A stretch of 64,000 nt of DNA, taken from the NCBI RefSeq assembly GCF_036173065.1, contig NZ_CP108042.1, positions 62,001 to 126,000 of the forward strand, given 5' to 3'. Of this stretch, positions 8,276 to 16,316 are shown one piece after another. Made by a program: the position numbers and the translations under genes. The notes beneath the pieces are model-generated. The model saw only the letters and a program-made list of their open reading frames with translations, ran no database searches and was not told where the DNA came from. Source of the stretch: Rhodococcus sp. NBC_00297 (GTDB lineage Bacteria > Actinomycetota > Actinomycetes > Mycobacteriales > Mycobacteriaceae). How positions within the stretch are numbered: the stretch's first letter is position 1; every line of letters begins with the position of its first letter.

Positions 8276-8560
8276 TCAGACAGGTGTTGTCGATGTCTGC
8301 AGTGGTGCTGAGCTGGGACAAGAGGCTTCGGCGGGTGTCGATCCTGGACCGGATGACGCCACGGCCTTGCTCGGGTCGTCACCGCACGCAGCGAGCAAAC
8401 GCCCGGCCACAACCCGGACCTGTTCTCGAAGCTCGGCTGGTTCTTCGATGAACAGGTCGCGGCCGAGTCCGGCGAAGTACGGGGCTACCCAGTCGAGGCG
8501 CTCGGCGTTCAGGCGGACGCGGGTCCATGGTTCCGTGTTGTCGGACGCGGCCGGCTCCAA
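8276..8560 (-). pseudogene. WYL-domain regulator, C-terminal remnant
   Basis: The translation contains PWTRVRLNAERLDWVAPYFAGLG and then DLFIEEPAELREQVRVVAGRLLAAC. This corresponds to the extreme C-terminus of WYL-domain (YafY-like) transcription regulators. The helix-turn-helix and the WYL core are missing, and an in-frame stop lies seven codons upstream of the first possible (TTG) start. It is best read as the 3' relic of a truncated regulator gene. The final about 25 residues are degenerate. Confidence 0.6.
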
Positions 8561-8684
8561 TGTCGCCAGGTCAGAGCGTTATCGCCGCACCCCGACCCCG
8601 CTGCCAGCGCACACCCGAACAGGACGCGTCGACACCTGTTCGTTGTAGTGGCGATCGCAGCACCGCGGTAGCAGGCGGGATGAG

Positions 8685-9293
8685 TCAAAACATCGACAGT
8701 TGCGCCGGATCCGGTCGCGGCCGCCGCCGGCGCGGTGACACCGCCCCCGAGGTGCCGCGGTGGCGCCCCGGAGGGGGCGCAGCGGGGTCGACGACGCCGG
8801 CGCGGGCGGCGATCATCGCGCGGACAGCAGTGCGGTCGTCCGCCCGGACGGCGCTGGTGAGTGCGCCCGGGGCACCGAATCGGGTCCGCCAGGACGCCGA
8901 ACCCGGTGTGGGCGCGCCCATCACCGAATCGGTCAACCGGTCGAGCAGCACATCGAGCCGGTCGTGCAGCACCCGCACCGCATCGTCGACCGCTGCACGG
9001 GGCACACCGGGCGCCGAGTCGCGGTGCTGGTCAACGGGTGTCGCCATGACCGTCACCGTACGCCGCCCACTCGCCGAGACAGCGGACCTCGCCTGCACCA
9101 CGTCGGCGATTCGGGTGGATCTCGTCGGTTCCGTGTCGGCTGCACCGCTGTTCTGCAGACGCGGCGACGCGGTGGACGCGCGAGCACAGTGGCCGGCGGT
9201 GTTGTCCGACAGCACGATCGCACGCACGGTGTCGACGACGAGCTCGTGCGGCAGGGGCGGTCCGGCGAGGGTGCGAATGCGCATGGTCCTCAT
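8685..9293 (-). CDS. Hypothetical protein
   Basis: A 202-codon frame with no recognised family. The second half is more protein-like: from an internal ATG at about 9047 it reads MATPVDQHRDSAPGVPRAAVDD, then a helical VRVLHDRLDVLLDRLTDSVMG and VRADDRTAVRAMIAARAG, ending in a QLSMF tail. The first 80 residues have no clear structure, so the real gene may start at 9047 (120 residues). No strong ribosome-binding site was found for either. Support is weak, and the whole frame may be spurious in this GC-rich stretch. Confidence 0.35.
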   Translation of the reverse strand: MRTMRIRTLAGPPLPHELVVDTVRAIVLSDNTAGHCARASTASPRLQNSGAADTEPTRSTRIADVVQARSAVSASGRRTVTVMATPVDQHRDSAPGVPRAAVDDAVRVLHDRLDVLLDRLTDSVMGAPTPGSASWRTRFGAPGALTSAVRADDRTAVRAMIAARAGVVDPAAPPPGRHRGTSGAVSPRRRRPRPDPAQLSMF

Positions 9294-9318
9294 CGTGCCG
9301 CCGGGGTCCGACAGCGTC

Positions 9319-9351
9319 GACGCCTCAGCCTTTCGGACGCCTCAGCCTTCG
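9319..9351. repeat. Short tandem repeat, two units
   Basis: GACGCCTCAGCCTT(T)CG is present twice in direct succession (17- and 16-base units). It lies between the GGDEF gene stop and the hypothetical gene start. Confidence 0.55.
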
Positions 9352-9378
9352 ATCGACGCGGGGCAGTGCCGTGACAGG

Positions 9379-10452
9379 TCAGGGACGGTCGGTCATGGAC
9401 CAGGAGACCGGTGCCGTGGTGGCGTACGCGGCCTGGTTCCGGCCGTACGACTTCGCCGCGTACAGGGCTCGGTCGGCGGCGGCGGTCACCACGTCCAGCG
9501 CCGCACCGGTGTCCCGCGTGTTCTGCACGCCGGGAGCGACGGTGCAGCGCACCACCCCCACACTGACGGTCACACCGCCGGAGTTCCGCAGCGTGCGCAG
9601 GATCGTCGTCTCCACACCCGCCATGCCCGGGGCGAGCCCGAGAACCAGGAATTCCTCCCCACCGAGGCGCGCCACGAGCGCGTCCGGTGCGGCAGCGGCG
9701 CGGAGGGTCTGCGCGACGCCGACGAGCACGTCGTCGCCCATGGCGTGACCGAACTGGTCGTTGACGGACTTGAAGTGGTCGATGTCGACCAGACAGCCCG
9801 TCACCGGGACCCCGGACGTGCAGGCCGCGTCCAGCAGTGCGACCGCACCCGCGGTCAGTCCCCGCCGGTTCAGCAGCGACGTGAGCGGGTCCGTGTCGGC
9901 CTGCTCCTCGAGGCGCAGTGTCGCCGCCGCGACGGAGGACCGCAGCGACGCCATCAGCACTGTGGGCACCAGCACCACGGTGATCGCCGCGCCCACCGCG
10001 ACGAGCTGTGCGGCACCGTCGGTCTCGTCGATGCACACCGCCACCGCCAACGCGCTCGCCGCCGTCGTCGTCAGCACCGTGATCGCCCGCGTGGACCCCG
10101 ATGCGGCGATCGCTGGGACCACACCGAGCATCGCGCCGATCGCCGTCGTCGTGGCCGGGTCGGCGATCACCGACGCCGACAGAGCCATCCCCACCATGCA
10201 CGTGGACCCCAACACCACGAATTGACGGTCGTCGAGCACACCCACTCGCACCGTCACGGCCACCGCGGCCACGCCGGACACGGTGACCACCGCCAGTACC
10301 CACAGCCAGTTCGGTCGTACCAGGGACGGCACGAGCAGCGCGACCACGAGCGCCGGCACTGCGCCCGACGCCGCATACATCAGGGCCAGCGACCGCACGT
10401 CGTACCTGCCTGCGACGAGAGCAGTACCGGCACCGGGTACGTGCCTGACCAC
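9379..10452 (-). CDS. Membrane diguanylate cyclase (GGDEF protein)
   Basis: A 357-residue protein with several hydrophobic segments in the first about 170 residues, including VPALVVALLVPSLVR, VLAVVTVSGVAAVAVTV and LVAVGAAITVVLVPTVLMA. A GGDEF domain follows at about residues 185-340. Diagnostic motifs are ADTDPLTSLLNRRGL, GCLVDIDHFKSVNDQFGHAMGDDVL, and the active-site loop RLGGEEF, a functional variant of GGDEF. The domain also contains VSVGVV and AADRALYAAKSYGRN. It should make cyclic di-GMP from two GTP at the membrane. No EAL domain and no clear inhibitory-site RxxD were identified. No obvious partner gene is adjacent. Confidence 0.93.
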   Translation of the reverse strand: MVRHVPGAGTALVAGRYDVRSLALMYAASGAVPALVVALLVPSLVRPNWLWVLAVVTVSGVAAVAVTVRVGVLDDRQFVVLGSTCMVGMALSASVIADPATTTAIGAMLGVVPAIAASGSTRAITVLTTTAASALAVAVCIDETDGAAQLVAVGAAITVVLVPTVLMASLRSSVAAATLRLEEQADTDPLTSLLNRRGLTAGAVALLDAACTSGVPVTGCLVDIDHFKSVNDQFGHAMGDDVLVGVAQTLRAAAAPDALVARLGGEEFLVLGLAPGMAGVETTILRTLRNSGGVTVSVGVVRCTVAPGVQNTRDTGAALDVVTAAADRALYAAKSYGRNQAAYATTAPVSWSMTDRP

Positions 10453-10599
10453 GCGCGCTCCTTCCGGTCCGAAGTTCTCACTCGTTCACACCGTCGACCG
10501 GCGTCTCGGCGAGGCTGCGCTGCACGAAGGCTCGGCGGTGAAGAACGCGCCTGCGACCGTGACTATTCGGTGCCGTCCACCGCGGCGATTGCCCCGGGC

Positions 10600-10967
10600 C
10601 AGTCCGTCGACGACGCCACGCTGAAGGAGCTGCCTGACCTGAAACGGGATCGGCTGACCCGGGTCGGGGAGTTCATGCGCACCGAGTACGGCATCGCGGT
10701 GCAGTCGGCGCGCTCGCAGAGCGCCGCTTGCGGGTTGACCGACTCCCCGTCGGCCAACTCGCGTGGATGGTGGACAGGTTCACGGCATGGACGTGGCCGA
10801 TCGCCGCGTTGCCGGAAGACGTGGTGGGGGTCGACCGGGTGCTCGATTACGTGTCGCTGAAATCAGAGCAAGACGTGCAGCGTCGGACTGATGTCGACCA
10901 CGGGGGACATTTCGCCGCGATGGAGGAACCGGAAATCCTCGTCGAGGACCTTCGCATTCTTTCGTGA
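10600..10967 (+). pseudogene. Epoxide hydrolase remnant (frameshifted)
   Basis: Two reading frames together spell the C-terminal part of an alpha/beta-fold epoxide hydrolase. The first frame gives RLTRVGEFMRTEYGIAVQ and ACGLTDSP (about 10640-10745). After a shift near 10740 the second frame gives LPVGQLAWMVDRFTAWTWP, LPEDVVGVDRVLDYVSL and then DHGGHFAAMEEPEILVEDLRIL. The GGHFAxxEEPE box, which carries the catalytic histidine, is retained. However, the segment between it and the preceding block is deleted, and the N-terminal nucleophile region is absent. The gene is broken at both the frame and the domain level. Confidence 0.65.
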
Positions 10968-11100
10968 CCGTTGGCACCGGCGGGAGCAGTGGCCTCGCGA
11001 TGATCGACCCGATCGTTGCCGACGACGAGACGGTAGTCGGACCGCGAACATCTTTCGTCCGCGACCGCGGTACCGGTGCGCGGCTCTAGGGTGGGGAATC

Positions 11101-11388
11101 GTGGACTGGGAGTTCGACGCCGACGTGTTCCAGTGGCGCGGCCCCGCGCCGTTCTTCTTCGTGTCCACACCCCCGGAAGTCGACGACTTCCTCCACGCGC
11201 ACCTCGGTGATCTGACCTACGGCTGGGGCGTCATCCCCGCCCGGGTCGGCACCGGCGCCAGCGAGGTGGCGACCTCGCTGATACCGAGACGCGGGGTATA
11301 CCTGATACCGCTGGAAGTCGCTCTCCGACGCACCGAGAACATCGACGACGGTGACCGCGTCCACATTCGACTCCACGTCGGACCGTGA
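11101..11388 (+). CDS. DUF1905-domain protein
   Basis: A 95-residue protein starting at GTG 11101 (VDWEFDADVFQWRGPAPFFFV). It follows the DUF1905 beta-barrel pattern: W-x-FDADVFQW near the start, ATSLIPRRGVYLIPLEVALRR in the middle, and IDDGDRVHIRLHV at the end. The function of this fold is not known. A TAGGGT -10-like element sits about seven bases before the GTG, so the transcript may be nearly leaderless. The sequence GGTGGGGAATC could also serve as a ribosome-binding site. Confidence 0.75.
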   Translation: MDWEFDADVFQWRGPAPFFFVSTPPEVDDFLHAHLGDLTYGWGVIPARVGTGASEVATSLIPRRGVYLIPLEVALRRTENIDDGDRVHIRLHVGP

Positions 11389-11594
11389 ACAGCATCTGCA
11401 ACCGCGGACGAACGCCGAGCACACACGCGGACCAGAACCGGCCCTCGGCCGGACAGTCAGCTCCACACTCGGTGAGCGGGCACCGCCGCGGCGACGGAGT
11501 ATGTCGCGACGCCCCGGACATAGCGGCGTTCCCGCGGAATGGGACCGGCTACACCGACGGTGCGTCCGAGTGCGCCTTGGAAGAGCACGGGTGG

Positions 11595-11834
11595 TCACGG
11601 GTATCGGTGAGTGCGGCAGATGCTCGCCGCCACGGCGGAGACGGCGAGGTGACGGCGCACAGCACAGGCGGTGATCCGCGCATCTGCTGTATCGATGTCG
11701 ACGTCGTCGACAGCCATCACGATGCCCGTGGCCATCGCCCGAGTACGTCGGCGGTCGAGGACGGACCGCACCCAGCGGGCCTGCTGACTGGGCAGGTCGT
11801 CGTCGCGCATTCGGCGGTGGTCGTTCGGCACCAT
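11595..11834 (-). CDS. Short ANTAR-like protein
   Basis: A 79-residue protein starting MVPNDHRRMRDDDLPSQQARW, with AGGAG upstream of the ATG. Its body (VLDRRRTRAMATGIVMAVDDVDI, then ACAVRRHLAVSAVAASI) follows the three-helix pattern of ANTAR RNA-binding domains. It lacks the attached GAF or receiver domain and some consensus residues. It is divergent from the GAF-ANTAR gene at 12019, and the shared promoter region suggests joint control. It could compete for, or share, RNA targets with its neighbour. The assignment is by pattern only. Confidence 0.55.
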   Translation of the reverse strand: MVPNDHRRMRDDDLPSQQARWVRSVLDRRRTRAMATGIVMAVDDVDIDTADARITACAVRRHLAVSAVAASICRTHRYP

Positions 11835-12018
11835 GGAGCACACTCCTGACATCGCACCCTTCGCGGAGAAGAAGGGACACGACAGAGACCGGATGACAAG
11901 ATCCGATCGGCAGGGGTTGTACCGAACACCGGCCACCCTACGCCTGACAGCTGTGACAAGGTGACCTTCACCAACGGGCGCGTGGCCGCCCGCGTAGTAG
12001 CAACGAGGGGAGGCTCCC

Positions 12019-12735
12019 ATGCTCGACGACCCGGACACGCACACCGACACCGGGGACGCCTCCCGCTCGCTCGGGCACGCGATGGCGGAGATGGCCCGAG
12101 TGATCCAGGAAGACCACGACAGCGTCGACGAAACCCTCTCCGCGATCACCGCGCAGGCCGTGCACCTGATCCCCGGCGCCGACCACGCCGGCATCACCCT
12201 GGTGACGAAGAACCACAAGGTCGACTCCCGCGCCGCCACCGACGACCTTCCCCGCATCATCGACGAGCTGCAGGAACGGTGCCAGGAAGGACCGTGCCTG
12301 GACACGGTGTGGAAGCACCACAGCGTGCGCGTGGTCGACATGGCCAGCGAGGACCGGTGGCCGACCTTCTCCCCCGCCGCCGCGGACCAGGGGGTTCAGT
12401 CGATGCTGACCTTCCGCCTCTACACACACCGCGACCACCTCGGCGCACTGAATCTGTACTCCGACACCGCGCACGGGTTCGACGACACCGACGACGACGT
12501 CGGAATCATGCTCGCCACCCACGCCGCGATAGCCCTCGTCGCCGCCGAACGCGAAGAGAAACTCGAATCAGCGCTGGCCACCCGAGATGTCATCGGACAA
12601 GCCAAAGGCATCGTCATGGAACGCTACGACCTACGTGCCGATGCCGCGTTCGCGATGCTGGTGCGGCTGTCGCAGGAGTGGCACACACCGGTCACCGACC
12701 TCGCCGAGCGCATCGCACGACGCGACCAAGACTGA
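12019..12735 (+). CDS. GAF-ANTAR transcription antitermination regulator
   Basis: A 238-residue protein. A GAF sensor domain covers about residues 35-165 (TLSAITAQAVHLIPGADHAGITLV, GPCLDTVWKHHSVRVVDM, FRLYTHRDHLGALNLYS). It is followed by an ANTAR domain at about 180-232 (ATRDVIGQAKGIVMERYDL and LVRLSQEWHTPVTDLAERI). ANTAR domains bind tandem RNA hairpins and prevent termination, and GAF-ANTAR proteins are abundant in mycobacteria and rhodococci. The signal sensed here is unknown. A GAGGGGAGG ribosome-binding site lies just upstream of the ATG. Confidence 0.93.
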   Translation: MLDDPDTHTDTGDASRSLGHAMAEMARVIQEDHDSVDETLSAITAQAVHLIPGADHAGITLVTKNHKVDSRAATDDLPRIIDELQERCQEGPCLDTVWKHHSVRVVDMASEDRWPTFSPAAADQGVQSMLTFRLYTHRDHLGALNLYSDTAHGFDDTDDDVGIMLATHAAIALVAAEREEKLESALATRDVIGQAKGIVMERYDLRADAAFAMLVRLSQEWHTPVTDLAERIARRDQD

Positions 12736-13268
12736 CCGGAACTTCTGTTAACGCACCGTGATCCGATACATGAAAGTCGCGCTCACTGACGGTGGCAATT
12801 GCCCGTCCAGCGGCCCAAACTATCTGTAACGCGCCCGCGCGCGTTGGCCATCAATCGCAGGACGCAGTCACGATGCGGGTCGCGGCTGACCACCGCAGCA
12901 CCACTCAGGAGAGGTCAGTGGCGGCGATTCCAGCCCGGAACGTAGCTGTCATTAACCCAAAGTTTGTTGAGGTTCGTACGCTAGTGGGTACCAATCCTGC
13001 TGCATGTTGGAATGCTTAAGCATGCTCCCGGGCTTCGACGTAACATAGCTGCGGTTTGCTTGCGGCGGCCCCGCGAATACGTCGGCGCACTTCTCGACCG
13101 TATACGCATCGTAGTCGATGCGTATACGGCTAACTTGACAGGCGCTGGTGGCGTCTCGTTATACACAGTAAACAGGCTGCCGATCCGTATACGGGACGGG
13201 CATCGCTCGCGAACCAGCTCTTCATGTCGCGCGACACCAATAGTTGGTTTCGTCAATCAGTGGTGACG
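12736..13268. other. AT-richer non-coding region with palindromic repeats
   Basis: A 533-bp stretch without a supported gene and visibly less GC-rich than its left flank. It holds a 12-bp palindrome ATGCTTAAGCAT at 13012-13023, the long inverted repeat at 13098-13129, and a CCGTATACGG palindrome at 13185-13194. It could be a replication-associated or regulatory region, or the edge of an inserted island. Confidence 0.5.
13098..13129. repeat. 14-bp inverted repeat containing CCGTATACG
   Basis: Perfect arms CCGTATACGCATCG and complement are separated by four bases. The nine-base core CCGTATACG recurs as the palindrome CCGTATACGG at 13185-13194. This looks like a set of binding sites for a dimeric protein rather than a terminator, because the nearest gene end is at 13269 on the other strand. 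Confidence 0.65.
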
Positions 13269-13964
13269 TCATCGATAGACAACTACGGCCTGCCCGACCC
13301 TGCGGCTGAGCACACCGTGGTTGTCGTAAGGGAAAGAAACACTTTTTTGGAGGCTGATCAGTCCCGATGGTCGTTGCGTCATCATTGCAACGGCGGTGAA
13401 GTCGTCCAACCTACTTACATAATAGTCCACCGACTGCTCAGTCCTTACGCCCTGGTCGTCAATGACATAATCGCCGTTTTCGTCGAGAACGTCACGGGAA
13501 TAGATTCGATGCATCAGCAGACGGCCCCCGATCAGTCCCGTGACCTGAACTTCGCCATCTTCAGTGCTACTGTCCGTTGATATTCTCCAATCTTGATATC
13601 CTGAACACCCTCGAACGGTATTGAACAGTTCGAGGTCCGTCAGTTTTCGATCAGCTTGAAGATATGTAGTCGCAGTAATGATCCAGTCGTACTCACCATG
13701 ATCTTCAGAACTGATGTCGGGATCGTGGACGTCCCAGCTTGTGGCCCAGGAAGGCCGCTCGGCATCGATCGCCATTCCCCCGACGAACGGCACGTCGGGT
13801 ATTTCATAGGTCGCGGGCGCACCCTCTCCTACACAAGTCCCAGGATAGGAGAATGCAGTACCGTCACCTCCGTCGGTCACAGAGTCGAGGGAAATTTTAC
13901 ACGATGCCGTCAGAAGCACCGACGCAATTACAACGAAAACCGTAGGGCTCTTATGAAACTTCAT
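13269..13964 (-). CDS. Putative lipoprotein (231 aa)
   Basis: A 231-residue protein with a lipoprotein signal peptide: MKFHKSPTVFVVIASVLLTASC, with the lipobox cysteine at residue 22. The mature part is acidic and aromatic (RPSWATSWDVHDPDISSEDHGEYDWIITATTYLQADRK), and no family is recognised. It lies 31 bases downstream of a second lipoprotein gene on the same strand, so the two probably form an operon and act together at the cell surface. Base composition is less GC-rich than flanking genes, consistent with acquired DNA. Confidence 0.75.
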   Translation of the reverse strand: MKFHKSPTVFVVIASVLLTASCKISLDSVTDGGDGTAFSYPGTCVGEGAPATYEIPDVPFVGGMAIDAERPSWATSWDVHDPDISSEDHGEYDWIITATTYLQADRKLTDLELFNTVRGCSGYQDWRISTDSSTEDGEVQVTGLIGGRLLMHRIYSRDVLDENGDYVIDDQGVRTEQSVDYYVSRLDDFTAVAMMTQRPSGLISLQKSVSFPYDNHGVLSRRVGQAVVVYR

Positions 13965-13995
13965 GTAAAACTCCGTCCAGGATTTGCGCGGCTTC

Positions 13996-15744
13996 TTAGA
14001 ATGGACACAGAGTAACGGTTTCGGCTGTACAGACTCTGACTTCGTAGGTTTGCCCGTACTCGTCGGGAACGTAGATTGACATGACCCCGTTGTCGACTTT
14101 TGCCATCACAGTGTCCCCGGGTACCAGCTGAGGCGAGACAGTCCCTTGACTCCGCTTGAGCTCTCCTACTCGCAGAGTCACGTCTGCTCCCGATTGGTCC
14201 CAAGCGATGCTCCACTCACGCTCATTGCAACAACCAGAATTGAAGTTCAGTGTCCCTGTGTAGTTCGGGATCAAGGTAAGCCGCGCCCCTTTAGAGGTCC
14301 ACGCTTTCGCGATATTCGTTGCATCCATTGGTTCGTCCGTAGGCACTTTGACGGGGTCGTCAAGGGGCCGCACTTCAGATTGAGATTCTTCGGCGGATAC
14401 TAGGATCGCGATGGACTCAGCACCGAAAATCTCAGAGCCGAACAACCCGGATGCGATCGATCTCGCCGCACCGGTTGTCTGGCCAACGACAAGCTGGACA
14501 CCACCGTTGAGCGCGTTCAGTACCACAATGACTGGTGCTGCGAGTATAGCGCCGACCTTCTTCTCAAGCACTTCGCTTACCGCGCCGGTGATGCAACCGA
14601 GGTGGGAGCTCACGTACTGGACGGGCTCGTTGTCTTTGAACGCGTTTGCTTCCCCCGACACGCAAGAGGCCGCGGTGGCGATCATGGCGGAGGTCGTCGC
14701 CCAATCGTTCATACCCAAGACCGATAACAGCTGAGTCACACCGAAGATTGTCGATAACACCAGCATTGGACCTGGGTCGACTTTTGCCTGAATAAGGTCG
14801 GGCATGGTTGGGTAGGTTAGCTCCAAACTGCCGCCGGGGATGAGGAAGTCCTCGCCGCTTGCGAATCGACTTACATCGTCAGCAATGTTGGACTCTATGT
14901 TCAACTCGCCGATCTCTGACTTCGTCGGTTCGGGATCGGACCGCACCGCCCAGGACACATTGTCTGCGGACGTGAGTCGGACGCCGGGGCTTCCATTCCG
15001 GTCGACCACGCAGGCGTAGATTTGTTCGCTCGACCGATCTGTGATTGTTCTACCCTGAACAACGAGCGCGCCTTCGGCGCGGTACCGCACCCCTGCGATC
15101 GTCACTTCGTCACCGAAACAATCCGGCTTGTCGCCTACGTTTAACCATTGTTGCACGCCTGTAAAAGCAGCATCGAACCACTTGCCCGGATCGAGACCGG
15201 CGACAACAATTCCTGAAAAGTGGTCTGTAACTACTGTGAATTGGTAGTGGTTGTCATCAAGCGATGTATGTTGCACAGGAAGGACGGCGATCGAGCCGTC
15301 CGCCGACTGACGTAAACCGACCAGTGTGTTGCGGTCCACGCTCTCTGGTGTGGCGGTCCGAGGCAGCGTGAAGGTGATTGTGACGGGCTGCGCCGGCTGT
15401 AGTCCCGCGTCGAATGTCAGTTTTATCCCGCCAGGAGACCAGCTCAAATATTCATCGAGAGTCTCGTTCATCAGTGCCGACGAAGAGTTAGCGAAGACCT
15501 CTAGGTTGAGGTGGGTGCCTGCGGGAGCTACGCCGGCGCTTCCGCTGATCGCGACACTGGTCTCTTTGACGGTTTCTTCAACTGAGAAGCCGCCCGCACC
15601 AACTTCAACGACACTTGTCACCGTCTCCAATGATTTCGCTTCCGAAGCGTCAGGGCTTGAGGAGCACGAGCTGACGATGAGGGCGAAAACGACCATGGCC
15701 GCGGACATACGCAGCGAAGCGTGCAGCCCCTTCTTCGATGCCAT
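13996..15744 (-). CDS. Large putative lipoprotein (582 aa)
   Basis: A roughly 582-residue protein starting MASKKGLHASLRMSAAMVVFALIVSSCSSS. A clear signal peptide ends at a lipobox cysteine. The ATG at 15744 is chosen because AGGAG precedes it; the frame continues upstream without support. The mature region contains possible beta-sandwich-like segments (PVTITFTLPRTATPESVDRNTLVGLR) and, near the middle, a hydrophobic helix pair (VGAILAAPVIVVLNALNGGVQLVVG). A terminal segment carries paired cysteines. No family is recognised. It is the first gene of a two-lipoprotein operon in AT-richer DNA. Confidence 0.75.
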   Translation of the reverse strand: MASKKGLHASLRMSAAMVVFALIVSSCSSSPDASEAKSLETVTSVVEVGAGGFSVEETVKETSVAISGSAGVAPAGTHLNLEVFANSSSALMNETLDEYLSWSPGGIKLTFDAGLQPAQPVTITFTLPRTATPESVDRNTLVGLRQSADGSIAVLPVQHTSLDDNHYQFTVVTDHFSGIVVAGLDPGKWFDAAFTGVQQWLNVGDKPDCFGDEVTIAGVRYRAEGALVVQGRTITDRSSEQIYACVVDRNGSPGVRLTSADNVSWAVRSDPEPTKSEIGELNIESNIADDVSRFASGEDFLIPGGSLELTYPTMPDLIQAKVDPGPMLVLSTIFGVTQLLSVLGMNDWATTSAMIATAASCVSGEANAFKDNEPVQYVSSHLGCITGAVSEVLEKKVGAILAAPVIVVLNALNGGVQLVVGQTTGAARSIASGLFGSEIFGAESIAILVSAEESQSEVRPLDDPVKVPTDEPMDATNIAKAWTSKGARLTLIPNYTGTLNFNSGCCNEREWSIAWDQSGADVTLRVGELKRSQGTVSPQLVPGDTVMAKVDNGVMSIYVPDEYGQTYEVRVCTAETVTLCPF

Positions 15745-16316
15745 CGGAACTCCTGCACTCGGTGATAGTCTGTCTGCTGCCGTTATGAAGTTCAATCCCG
15801 CGTTACCAACGATCTTGCGAACGCGGGCTCATGCGCCGAGGCGCAGCCAGATGATGATGCACTGCGGAACACTAATATGGAATCATCCATACGGCTGACG
15901 CCACATGACGCACCGCCAGTCCCTCGACCGGAGGGCATCTCTTTCAAGTACCGATGCAAGGACCGGACGGCCTACTGGCTCTGTAGAAAGTGGCGCAGCG
16001 ACTTGGCTCTCATCGTTGATGTCGCGCGAACGGCCCGACTGAGATCGGCACGGCGGGCCAGGCGACAGCGTTAGCGATGCATCTCGCGGGAAGCCGTTTC
16101 GCCTGGCGTCGCCGGGCCGGGCCGGTATCGGCCATGCTCTAGGCAGTTGACTTACCGCTTGAACAGTACGCCGCACACCTGACGGGGACATCCCCTCACC
16201 AAGCAACACAGTTGCACGATAGACAATACGTCCTCGGGTGGAGACCCCTCCCTCGCCACCATTTGGGGTCTTGTAAAAGAGCTGAAGGGGAAGCGCCACA
16301 GAAACAGCGACTGCAG
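15745..16316. other. Gap between lipoprotein operon and recombinase
   Basis: About 570 bases. The left end holds the promoter of the lipoprotein operon. The rest lies downstream of the tyrosine recombinase gene, where an attachment site would be expected, but no direct repeat or tRNA end was recognised. No gene is supported. Confidence 0.35.

Noticed and set aside
8527..10860. A 777-codon plus-strand open frame
   Set aside because: It lies antisense to the GGDEF gene and has an Arg/His/Gly-rich composition typical of a shadow frame in GC-rich DNA. Only its last about 90 codons are real, as part of the epoxide hydrolase remnant.
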